Assembly (NCBI GenBank): GCA_946480545.1
Contig: CAMLKY010000151.1
Span: 1-5,947, forward strand
DNA length: 5,947 nt
Direction of reading: 5' to 3'
DNA from: an uncultured Acidobacteriota bacterium
GTDB lineage: Bacteria > Acidobacteriota > Blastocatellia > Pyrinomonadales > Pyrinomonadaceae
The notes below the pieces were generated by a model. It ran no database searches. It was not told the origin of the DNA and saw only the letters and a program-made list of their open reading frames with translations. Within the stretch, counting starts at the first letter, position 1; each line of letters opens with the position of its first letter. Below, in pieces: positions 1-5,947 of this stretch. The position numbers and the translations under genes are program-made.

Positions 1-1829
1 GAAAGCGTGTCTTTCTTAAAGGCACCCGTAAGCTGCAGTGCCATCAGGAAGTCGGAGGCCTGGCGGATGCCCCTGATCAGGTTGTTCTTCATCGGGACGA
101 TCGTCGGTCGCCCGGCTCCGGTCGCGATGGCGATGTGATCAAACCCGAAATCCCAAGCATCCTCGATCGTCAATGTACCGCCGAACCTGATACCGCCGTA
201 TGCCCTAAAGTGCTTGCGGCGAGTCAGCATCAACTGCATCATCGTCAGGAAATTCTTGTCCCAGCGAACCGTGATGCCATACTCCGACACGCCTCCAAAG
301 CCCGAGAGTATCCGCTCATCGAGCGTCTCTGTGATCTCGCTGATGTCGCGAATCGGCTTTGGGCAGTTAGCTCCACCATTGCCCGTCCATTCCGCGGGCA
401 GCGGCTCTATCTTGAGACCATCCACTCCGACAACGCCGAACCCCTCATTTAGCAGGTAATGGGCGAGTGTATATCCCGCAGGACCGAGCCCGACCACGAG
501 TACGTTCTTGCCGTTGTACGGAAGAGCATGGGGCCGCTCAGCGCTCAACGGATTCCACCGCGTCAGCAGGGTGTAGATCTCAAATCCGTATGGCAGGTCG
601 AGCACATCGGTCAGGGTATGAGTTTCGGCAAGCGGGATATTGACCGGCTCCTGCTTCTGGAAGATGCATCCCTTCATGCAGTCGTTACAGATACGATGGC
701 CGGTGCCCGCGCACATCGGGTTGTCGATCGTTACCAGGGCAAGCGACCCGATCGAATCGCCCTGCTTCTTGAGCAGGTGCATCTCCGAGATCTTTTCGTC
801 GAGCGGGCATCCGTTCGCGAGAATGCCGAGCGGATTGCGCTTTACCGACCCGTCTTTTTCATGAAGCCCGGTCGAGCACGCGTCCTTATCGCGCTCGTGA
901 CAGATCATGCAGTAGTCGACCTCGTACAACGCATCGCGCATCGTGCCGCGGTCGTCCGTGAGTTTGAATCCGTCGCGCCGGCGAAGCTCTTCGTCGCGAC
1001 CGCGCATCACATTGGGATTCTCCGGAACCGGATGGATCAGGTGGACGAGGTTCTGATAGTCGAGCGCATGCGGGGTCTTGAATGCCTTCCACCGTTTTTC
1101 TTTTCGGTAAAACTCGGCGGCCGACCACGCCTCCAGCATCCGAAGGGCGGCCTTGACCTGAAGCAGCTCGCCGGTGCCGTCAATCTCATTAACAAAATCC
1201 GAGAATACCTTCCCAAACGTCTGGTCCTTTAACTTTTCAAAAGCTGTCTGCAGGTTCCTGATGGTTTGCTTATCAGCTTCAGTCGGTTCAGATTCTTTGC
1301 TAAGCGTCTCTTCCACATCGAGCAGGTTGCTCGTCATCTCGGAGATTCCCAGCTCGTCGTCCCAGACCAGCGTATCGGAGAATCCGGTGTTTCGAAGCTG
1401 CGTGAGCGCCGCCGTGAGCAAGTTGTGATCGACCGAGTTGAGCTTTTCAGGTGTGAACGTCTTAGCCGCCCGGCGCTGCACGAAGAACTTGTATTTCCAG
1501 ATCGGACTCTGGCGTAGGATCTCACGCTCGAGCTCGTCTCGCTCACGGGTGATCCCGAACATTCGAGCGATAAAATCAGAAAGAAACGGCGCGGAATCGG
1601 TAAGGATCTTCGATGCTGCCCGCTTTTCGAAGCCAGAGCCGCGATGATCGATGTATTTCCTGAGCGCTTCGTGTAAAACGGGCTCTTTTTCGGCAAGTTC
1701 GGCGTAAAACGCCTCGGTCAGCGCAGCAAGCCTCGCGGCATCGAACAGGTCGGAGTATTTGAATCCTGGAATACCAAGATTGAAATCAAATCCGGTATTA
1801 AATTCTCGGTTCTCTGAGGGTGAACTCAT
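1..1829 (-). CDS. Large GltD-like Fe-S / FAD-NAD(P) oxidoreductase, 3' end outside window
   Basis: An unbroken minus-strand frame runs from ATG (1829-1827) to the left edge: 609 codons, no stop. Residues 1-300 are charged, mainly helical-looking and cysteine-free, and I do not recognise them. Eight cysteines follow: C307, C310, C318, C341 (before Pro), then C373, C381, C384, C388. This two-cluster layout resembles the N-terminal [4Fe-4S] domain of GltD and dihydropyrimidine dehydrogenase, with wider spacing. A Rossmann dinucleotide-binding segment starts at residue 443 with G447-x-G449-x-x-G452, and an ATG-type flavoprotein motif lies at 566-579 (IAIATGAGRPTIVP). Known for the family: electrons pass between NAD(P)H, FAD and Fe-S clusters, often to a partner subunit or domain. 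The substrate here is unknown. No signal peptide or membrane segment is visible, so it is probably cytoplasmic. The start was chosen as the first ATG after the intergenic gap; a purine-rich AAAGAGA lies just upstream. The missing C-terminus should complete the flavin/nucleotide domain. Sure of the coding frame and superfamily, not of the function. Confidence 0.88.
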   Translation of the reverse strand, partial: MSSPSENREFNTGFDFNLGIPGFKYSDLFDAARLAALTEAFYAELAEKEPVLHEALRKYIDHRGSGFEKRAASKILTDSAPFLSDFIARMFGITRERDELEREILRQSPIWKYKFFVQRRAAKTFTPEKLNSVDHNLLTAALTQLRNTGFSDTLVWDDELGISEMTSNLLDVEETLSKESEPTEADKQTIRNLQTAFEKLKDQTFGKVFSDFVNEIDGTGELLQVKAALRMLEAWSAAEFYRKEKRWKAFKTPHALDYQNLVHLIHPVPENPNVMRGRDEELRRRDGFKLTDDRGTMRDALYEVDYCMICHERDKDACSTGLHEKDGSVKRNPLGILANGCPLDEKISEMHLLKKQGDSIGSLALVTIDNPMCAGTGHRICNDCMKGCIFQKQEPVNIPLAETHTLTDVLDLPYGFEIYTLLTRWNPLSAERPHALPYNGKNVLVVGLGPAGYTLAHYLLNEGFGVVGVDGLKIEPLPAEWTGNGGANCPKPIRDISEITETLDERILSGFGGVSEYGITVRWDKNFLTMMQLMLTRRKHFRAYGGIRFGGTLTIEDAWDFGFDHIAIATGAGRPTIVPMKNNLIRGIRQASDFLMALQLTGAFKKDTL

Positions 1830-1873
1830 ACAGTCTCTTTCAGGCCGAAATCCGGCCATAAATCGAAACAAGG

Positions 1874-1903
1874 AGTATAACACCCGGCATTAACAGCCAA
1901 CAA
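1874..1903 (-). promoter_or_regulatory. Putative extended -10 promoter for the oxidoreductase gene
   Basis: Read on the minus strand, TGTTATACT ends at 1874: a TGn extension followed by TATACT (1879-1874), one base from the sigma-70 consensus -10. A weak -35 candidate, TTGTTG (1903-1898), lies 18 bases further upstream. Transcription would begin near 1867, giving a leader of roughly 40 bases before the ATG at 1829. Motif reading only; the -35 matches just half of the consensus. Confidence 0.38.
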
Positions 1904-1968
1904 AACCGCGTCATTCTGCGACTAACGAAATAATAACTGCAACGGCGCTAAGTTGAATAACCTCTAAA

Positions 1969-1982
1969 ATTTTCGTGAAAAT
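1969..1982. repeat. Perfect 6-bp inverted repeat, possible operator
   Basis: ATTTTC and GAAAAT form perfect 6-bp arms separated by GT. The dyad sits 16 bases upstream of the likely -10 element of the kinase gene, over its expected -35 region, in the shared region between two divergent genes. A dimeric transcription factor could bind here. It is too short and AT-rich to be a terminator. The regulatory role is inferred from symmetry and position; such a short AT-rich palindrome can also arise by chance. Confidence 0.4.
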
Positions 1983-1994
1983 AGGTATTTAGTG

Positions 1995-2003
1995 TGGTAT
2001 AAA
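1995..2003 (+). promoter_or_regulatory. Putative extended -10 promoter for the tyrosine-kinase gene
   Basis: TGGTATAAA is a TGn extension plus TATAAA, a good extended -10. The hexamer 17 bases upstream (GTGAAA, 1975-1980) is a poor -35 and overlaps the inverted repeat at 1969-1982. That would suit an extended -10 promoter or one helped or blocked by a regulator. Transcription would start near 2010, leaving a leader of about 50 bases before the ATG at 2061. Confidence 0.4.
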
Positions 2004-2060
2004 CCAAACTTACGTCCCCGAAGACAAGCCGCGAACCTGCAGAAGCAGTAGACTCGAAGT

Positions 2061-4592
2061 ATGGAACAAGATCAAAGGCTGACCCCCATGCCTAAATCGC
2101 TCGATCTTAGAGCGCAAAAAAGTGATTATCCGGCATCTTATCCGGCATTTTATGATGATGAGGTAAATGAGGGCCGCCGCTCGCTTCAGCAGTACTTTAA
2201 TGTTGTAAAGAAAAGGCTGCCGATCATTCTCGCACTGACAATGCTCGCGACCGCCGCGGCGGCTTTCTACATGTATCGGATGCCGTCGCAGTATCAGGCG
2301 ACGACCGAGATGGTGATCGAGCCTCGGAAGCCCAAGGTTCAGTCCAAGGATTCCATCAACATCAACTTCGGGAACGACGCGAACTACTACAACACCCAGC
2401 TTGAGCTGCTCAAGAGTGCCGACCTGATGAAGGAGGTCGTCATTCGCCTTGGCCTGTACAAAGATCCGGACCTGTTCGGAAACGAGGAGCGCGGTGTTCT
2501 TTCCGGCCTCCGGTCGATTTTTACAAGCGGTAAAGACGATACGGCTGCGGGCAACTCGCTTCCGGTGGTCGACGATATCACTGCGAACGGGAGTTCATCG
2601 CAGACGATACAGCTCACGAATGAGGAGAGGGCACGTGTCGATTCGTATGCGGGTATGCTCGCGGGACGCCTGACGGTCGTGCAGAAGGAGCGCACCAATC
2701 TTGTTAATGTGAGCGTGACGACGCCGAAGCCGGAGCTGTCGGCGCGCGTGGCTGATAAGGTTGCTGACGTATTTATCGATAAGGATGCCGAGCGCGAGAC
2801 CGAGGGAGCACGGCGTGCATATGAAGACCTGACAAAGTCGATCGATGAATTGCAGCGAACCATCTCAGAGCAAGAAGCCGATCTCATCGGCTATATGCGA
2901 TCGAGCGGATTGCCGCTTGCGGAAAAAGGACAAGAGCTTTCGGCATCCAAGCTCGAGACGCTCAGCCAGACCTGGCTGAAGTCGATGGAAGCCCGTCGCC
3001 AGCTTGAGGCAAGATACACGGCGGCGGTCCAAAGCAGCCGGGAAGGAAAGGGGATGAATATCCCGGACCTTTACGAGAATAAGATCTTCCAGGACACGAT
3101 GCGGCTGAACACCGAAAGAAAGGCGAAGCTGCAGGACGACATCCGGAGCATCGAAAAGCAGATAAACGATCTCGAAGAAAAGAAGAAAGCCGCCAGCGTC
3201 AAATATACCGACGAACATCCGGAGATACTCGCCTTTAACGCACGCATCCAGGCGCTGGTCCAGACCAAAGAGAAAACCGAGAAGGAAGTTTCTCAGATCA
3301 TCGAAAAGGATCAGAAACGAATTGAGAAGGATGCTGTCGGCGGAGCGCTCGTGGCTTTGAAGTCACAGCTTGATTCGGCGGGTAGACAAGAGGCCCAGGC
3401 CAAAGCCGCGTACGATCAGGAGGCGGTTGTTGCCAACGTCCAGGGTCAGGCCCAGATGGAACTGAGCCGAAAGAAAGACGCGCTCGATACGAACCGCGGG
3501 CTGCTTAACACCTACACGCAGCGACAGAAAGAACAGGAGCTTGCAATTGCAAGCGGCCGCCCGGAGAACATCAAGATCGCCGCGAAGGCGGTAACGCCCG
3601 GCGGACCTATTGGCCCGCAGCGAACAAGAAATATACTTGTCGCGTTTTTGGTATCGCTAGCTGTTGGCGTCGGTCTCGCGTTCCTTCTTGATTACCTGGA
3701 TGATTCGGTCAAGACATCCGACGACATCGGACGTCACCTTGGCCTGCCGACGCTTGCGCTGATACCGCACCATTTCGGTAACGAGAAACGACGATTGAAA
3801 CTCGCCCCGGCGAACGGAAATGGTAACGGGAATGTGCCGGTATCTACCGGGTTGATTACGCTCGAAGAACGCCGTTCGCCAATGGCAGAGGCCTACCGGC
3901 ATCTGCGAACGTCGCTACTGTTCTCGTCGGCTGGTAAGCCGCCGCAATCGATCCTTGTGACCTCATCACAGCCCTCGGAAGGTAAAACGACAACGGCTAT
4001 CAACACGGCGGTGACGCTGGCGCAGGCCGACGCCGACGTCGTGATCGTCGACTGCGATCTGAGACGCCCGCGTTTGCATAGCTATTTCGATCTGGAGAAC
4101 TCGCAGGGGCTGACGAACTATCTGTCCGGCGAAAGGAACACCGAAAACCTCATCAAGACGTGTCGCGATCTTCCGCGGCTGAAGGTGATCACCAGCGGGC
4201 CGATCCCGCCGAATCCGGCTGAGCTACTTAGCTCGAATGAGATGAAGAATCTGCTGCAGTTTCTCCGCGGCCGATACAAGCATGTCATCATCGACTCGCC
4301 GCCCGCGATCTCGTTTACGGATGCCGCGATCCTGTCGACACTGGTAGACGGTGTGGTCATAGTCGCGATGGCGGGGAAGAGCTCGATCCACTTGATGCGA
4401 CGGTTCAAGCATCGCCTGGCGAACATCGGTGCCCGGATCTACGGAGTCGTATTGAACGGTATCAAGTCCGGCTCGATGGAGTACGACTACTACGGTACGG
4501 GTTATTACGAGTATTACGCGAAGAGCGAAGCCGACACGTCCACACCGGTGATGGAAGAGGTGGGAACGTCAATTCACCAGACCAGAGATTAG
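2061..4592 (+). CDS. Wzz/GumC-type polysaccharide co-polymerase fused to BY-kinase (tyrosine autokinase)
   Basis: This 843-residue protein has the Wzc layout: inner-membrane control of chain length and export of capsular or extracellular polysaccharide, with cytoplasmic tyrosine autophosphorylation. In order: a cytoplasmic tail of about 50 residues; transmembrane segment 1 (about 53-70) opening the Wzz domain; a large periplasmic region with long coiled-coil stretches (about 245-500); the Pro/Gly-rich segment TPGGPIGPQ (512-520) and transmembrane segment 2 (about 524-544), typical of the GNVR/GumC part; a linker with an Asn-Gly run (585-591); then the kinase. The kinase shows the EAYRHLRTSL motif (610-619), Walker A at 635-644 (SSQPSEGKTT, K642), Walker A' VVIVDCDLRRP (660-670, D664 and D666), Walker B HVIIDSPP (741-748, D745) and a C-terminal tyrosine cluster (Y808, Y810, Y811, Y815, Y816, Y818, Y819) for autophosphorylation. 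Length is typical or slightly long for Wzc fusions. The ATG at 2061 has no clear Shine-Dalgarno; Met10 (2088) is an alternative. It appears monocistronic, bounded by its own promoter and a terminator. Confidence 0.95.
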   Translation: MEQDQRLTPMPKSLDLRAQKSDYPASYPAFYDDEVNEGRRSLQQYFNVVKKRLPIILALTMLATAAAAFYMYRMPSQYQATTEMVIEPRKPKVQSKDSININFGNDANYYNTQLELLKSADLMKEVVIRLGLYKDPDLFGNEERGVLSGLRSIFTSGKDDTAAGNSLPVVDDITANGSSSQTIQLTNEERARVDSYAGMLAGRLTVVQKERTNLVNVSVTTPKPELSARVADKVADVFIDKDAERETEGARRAYEDLTKSIDELQRTISEQEADLIGYMRSSGLPLAEKGQELSASKLETLSQTWLKSMEARRQLEARYTAAVQSSREGKGMNIPDLYENKIFQDTMRLNTERKAKLQDDIRSIEKQINDLEEKKKAASVKYTDEHPEILAFNARIQALVQTKEKTEKEVSQIIEKDQKRIEKDAVGGALVALKSQLDSAGRQEAQAKAAYDQEAVVANVQGQAQMELSRKKDALDTNRGLLNTYTQRQKEQELAIASGRPENIKIAAKAVTPGGPIGPQRTRNILVAFLVSLAVGVGLAFLLDYLDDSVKTSDDIGRHLGLPTLALIPHHFGNEKRRLKLAPANGNGNGNVPVSTGLITLEERRSPMAEAYRHLRTSLLFSSAGKPPQSILVTSSQPSEGKTTTAINTAVTLAQADADVVIVDCDLRRPRLHSYFDLENSQGLTNYLSGERNTENLIKTCRDLPRLKVITSGPIPPNPAELLSSNEMKNLLQFLRGRYKHVIIDSPPAISFTDAAILSTLVDGVVIVAMAGKSSIHLMRRFKHRLANIGARIYGVVLNGIKSGSMEYDYYGTGYYEYYAKSEADTSTPVMEEVGTSIHQTRD
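2126..2149 (+). repeat. 12-bp tandem duplication in the N-terminal tail of the kinase gene
   Basis: TTATCCGGCATC is followed immediately by TTATCCGGCATT (11 of 12 bases identical). It is in frame and encodes YPAS-YPAF at residues 23-30, in the predicted cytoplasmic tail before transmembrane segment 1. It looks like a small in-frame slippage duplication. Whether the tyrosines matter functionally is unknown. Confidence 0.6.
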
Positions 4593-4613
4593 CCAGAAGA
4601 CAAAAAGCCCAAG

Positions 4614-4642
4614 AAAAATGGCTCCTCGTGGAGCCATTTTTT
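4614..4642. terminator. Bidirectional intrinsic terminator between convergent genes
   Basis: A 12-bp perfect stem (4614-4625 with 4630-4641) closes a TCGT loop. The seven inner pairs (TGGCTCC with GGAGCCA) are mostly GC; the outer five are A-T. On the plus strand the hairpin runs into TTTTTT (4637-4642); on the minus strand the A tract at 4614-4618 supplies the U run. It lies 21 bases after the kinase stop codon and 68 bases beyond the rmlD stop, so it can serve both genes. No protein was seen in the rest of the 4593-4709 gap. Confidence 0.9.
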
Positions 4643-4709
4643 GTGCTTGTGCTCGACTGTATTCGCACAAAGCCGCGAAGCCACGGAGGACGGCAGCATC
4701 CATCGGCGA

Positions 4710-5540
4710 CTACTCTTTGTCCAAAAACCTCTTCAATGCATCTTCCCAATCCGGGAGGGGATCGAGTCTGACACTTGCCAGCTTTGAACTGACCGGCCGG
4801 GGAGCGGGACGTTTCAGATCCGCGTTCGATACGACATCGATCAGGTCCGGATCGAACCCGCCGATCTCACAAACCTTCTCGGCGAATCCCAGATACGTCG
4901 TCCCCGAGCCTGAGTTTGCAATATGAAAAACTCCGGTTAGATCCGTCTCTGCAATTTGGCGAAGCCCAGCCGCGAGATCGCCCGCGAATGTCGGCGTCCC
5001 GTACGCGTCCGCTATGGCTTTGATCCGTTTTCCTTCACCAAGCAGCTTGTGCATGACACTGAGAAAGTTCGTTCCCCCGTCGCCGTAGATCCAGCCCGAA
5101 CGCACGACAATGGAATTCCGATTAGCATCAAGCACGGCCGTCTCACCCTCGAATTTCGTGATGGCGTACACACCGCGCGGATTTGGCTTGTCGCTCTCAG
5201 TGTAGAATCCCTGATTCTCACCATCAAAAACATAGTCGGTCGATATCGTGACAAGCCGCGCCCCGGTTTCTCGCGCGGCCTCCGAAAGGTACTTCGGACC
5301 AAGGGTGTTGGCATTCCGCGCAGCGTCTGGGTTTGATTCGGCCCCATCGACGTCGGTGTATGCCGCGCAATTTATTACGGCGTCGGGCCTCTCGTTTTCC
5401 AACGTGACGAAAACCGAATCGCGATCCGCGATGTCCATTTGCTGTCGCGTAAGCGCGACCACATCGTCGCCGAGCGCTCGGCAATGCGCGATCGTCGCGC
5501 GAGCGACCATTCCATTTGCACCCGTTACAAGGATTTTCAT
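4710..5540 (-). CDS. rfbD: dTDP-4-dehydrorhamnose reductase (RmlD/RfbD)
   Basis: This cytoplasmic short-chain dehydrogenase-type enzyme does the last step of dTDP-L-rhamnose synthesis, reducing dTDP-4-dehydro-L-rhamnose with NAD(P)H. The product is the rhamnose donor for O-antigen, capsule or exopolysaccharide. With the start at 5540 the protein has 276 residues, close to the usual RmlD length (about 280-300). Visible motifs: N-terminal nucleotide-binding MKILVTGANGMVA (1-13), NCAAYTDVDGAE (57-68, family signature), STDYVFDG (100-107), catalytic Y125-x-x-x-K129, and RPxPRPVSSKL (244-254) near the C-terminus. The frame is open to an ATG at 5597, but the extra 19 residues do not fit the family, whose proteins start at the beta strand before GxxGxxG, so I prefer 5540. 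No good Shine-Dalgarno precedes any candidate. The loop motif ends in Ala13 where many relatives have Gly. It converges on the kinase gene and diverges from the exported-protein gene. No rmlA, rmlB or rmlC is visible, so the rest of the pathway lies elsewhere. Confidence 0.93.
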   Translation of the reverse strand: MKILVTGANGMVARATIAHCRALGDDVVALTRQQMDIADRDSVFVTLENERPDAVINCAAYTDVDGAESNPDAARNANTLGPKYLSEAARETGARLVTISTDYVFDGENQGFYTESDKPNPRGVYAITKFEGETAVLDANRNSIVVRSGWIYGDGGTNFLSVMHKLLGEGKRIKAIADAYGTPTFAGDLAAGLRQIAETDLTGVFHIANSGSGTTYLGFAEKVCEIGGFDPDLIDVVSNADLKRPAPRPVSSKLASVRLDPLPDWEDALKRFLDKE

Positions 5541-5641
5541 ACAGACGAAACGAAATGACATTGTGCGGCAGTCGGGAGGTGAAATCAATCGAGTCATTTT
5601 TCATAGACTTTGGTCGGCTCTTGGTGCACAATCCGAACTCT
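5541..5641. other. Divergent intergenic gap between rfbD and the exported-protein gene
   Basis: This 101-bp gap should hold promoters for both flanking genes. I found no -35/-10 pair good enough to mark on either strand, no strong dyad and no RNA gene. Upstream extensions of both flanking frames cross it, but neither looks like real coding sequence. Confidence 0.5.
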
Positions 5642-5947
5642 ATGAACCGAAGTATCATCAAATTGAAGTTTGCCCTTTTCATCCTCCTCTCAGCCGCGTT
5701 GCCGGCCGTTGCACAGAATCCATCTGTTCTCGATGGCCTGAAGTTTCCCGAAGTGGAAGGCTGGAAACGTGGTGAAGTAGCGGCTCTACCGACGGGAGAA
5801 GAGGGCGTGGTCGTTAGCTACGATTCGCCTGCTCGCGAACGAATGACAGTCTATGTGTACTCGCGCGGGGCGAAAGCTACTGACCTGAAGGGTGTCGTGA
5901 AGGAAGAATTCGACGGTGCTCGTGAGGCGATCAAGACGGTTGTAGAC
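5642..5947 (+). CDS. Exported protein of unknown function, 3' end outside window
   Basis: An open frame of 102 codons runs from ATG at 5642 to the right edge without a stop. The first 24 residues form a classic Sec signal peptide: a basic start (MNRSIIKLK), a hydrophobic core (FALFILLSAAL) and an AVA cleavage site before QN. There is no lipobox cysteine, so a soluble periplasmic or secreted protein is likely. The mature part begins NPSVLDGLKFPEVEGWKRGE and continues with alternating hydrophobic and charged segments (VVVSYDSP, MTVYVYSR), suggesting beta strands. I do not recognise the family. Aromatic residues in the FPEVEGW stretch recall small uncharacterised secreted domains, but I would not assign one. 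The frame stays open upstream to GTG codons (5578, 5624); the ATG is preferred because it gives a proper signal peptide directly. No Shine-Dalgarno is apparent. Confidence 0.75.
   Translation, partial: MNRSIIKLKFALFILLSAALPAVAQNPSVLDGLKFPEVEGWKRGEVAALPTGEEGVVVSYDSPARERMTVYVYSRGAKATDLKGVVKEEFDGAREAIKTVVD

Noticed and set aside
459..1232. 257-codon plus-strand open frame, with others at 135-459, 640-864 and 1174-1647
   Set aside because: They lie opposite the continuous 609-codon minus-strand frame, whose Fe-S cysteines and Rossmann motifs are clear. Their translations show no recognisable domain and are rich in Arg, Ser and His, as expected of antisense shadows.
1334..1696. 120-codon minus-strand frame
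   Set aside because: It overlaps the oxidoreductase in another frame; the composition (Ser/Arg-rich) is that of a shadow.
1843..1857. 5-bp GC-rich hairpin (GGCCG / CGGCC, AAATC between) in the oxidoreductase leader
   Set aside because: Too short to claim as a riboswitch or attenuator; there is no U run and no recognisable aptamer. It could mildly affect translation.
2387..2887. 166-codon minus-strand frame inside the kinase gene
   Set aside because: Antisense shadow of a well-supported gene; Ser/Arg-rich with no domain.
5541..5597. N-terminal extension of rfbD to the ATG at 5597
   Set aside because: The extra residues precede the nucleotide-binding strand with which RmlD proteins normally begin, and no ribosome binding site supports the longer start.
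5248..5775. 175-codon plus-strand frame across rfbD and the following gap
   Set aside because: It is antisense to rfbD and out of frame with the signal-peptide gene at 5642, which it partly overlaps.
1..5947. Search for CRISPR, tRNA/rRNA, insertion sequences, attachment sites and toxin-antitoxin or defence genes
   Set aside because: No spaced repeats, transposase motifs, long terminal inverted repeats or defence-type domains were seen. The gaps are at most about 230 bp and explained by promoters or the terminator.

Overview
The window looks like ordinary bacterial chromosome: dense coding, moderately GC-rich genes, short AT-richer intergenic gaps, and no rRNA, tRNA, insertion sequence, CRISPR or phage signal. 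It carries four protein genes; two run off the window edges. An envelope polysaccharide kinase and a dTDP-rhamnose enzyme point to a Gram-negative-type bacterium. The overall style (a very large GltD-like oxidoreductase, weak ribosome binding sites, a GumC/Wzc-like fusion kinase) would suit an Acidobacteriota-type genome, but this is a low-confidence inference and nothing here fixes the taxonomy.

Layout. Positions 1-1829 (minus strand) are one uninterrupted frame of 609 codons that leaves the window at its left edge. It encodes the N-terminal part of a large iron-sulfur, FAD/NAD(P)-binding oxidoreductase related to the glutamate synthase small subunit (GltD). A 231-bp divergent intergenic region (1830-2060) holds a plausible extended -10 promoter for each direction and a perfect 14-bp inverted repeat. 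Positions 2061-4592 (plus strand) encode an 843-residue Wzz/GumC-type polysaccharide co-polymerase fused to a bacterial tyrosine kinase. A strong hairpin flanked by A and T tracts (4614-4642) can terminate transcription in both directions between this gene and the convergent gene for dTDP-4-dehydrorhamnose reductase (4710-5540, minus strand). After a 101-bp divergent gap, a gene on the plus strand (from 5642) begins a small exported protein of unknown function, cut by the right edge.

How they fit together. The kinase/co-polymerase controls chain length and export of an extracellular or capsular polysaccharide. RmlD makes dTDP-L-rhamnose, a common sugar donor for such polymers. The two are neighbours but convergent and separated by a terminator, so they are separate transcription units. 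No glycosyltransferase, Wza-type exporter or Wzy polymerase is visible in the window. I see no link between the oxidoreductase and this theme beyond the shared divergent promoter region. I did not find a convincing new biological system; the least conventional element is the oxidoreductase, with its long N-terminal region and altered cysteine spacing.
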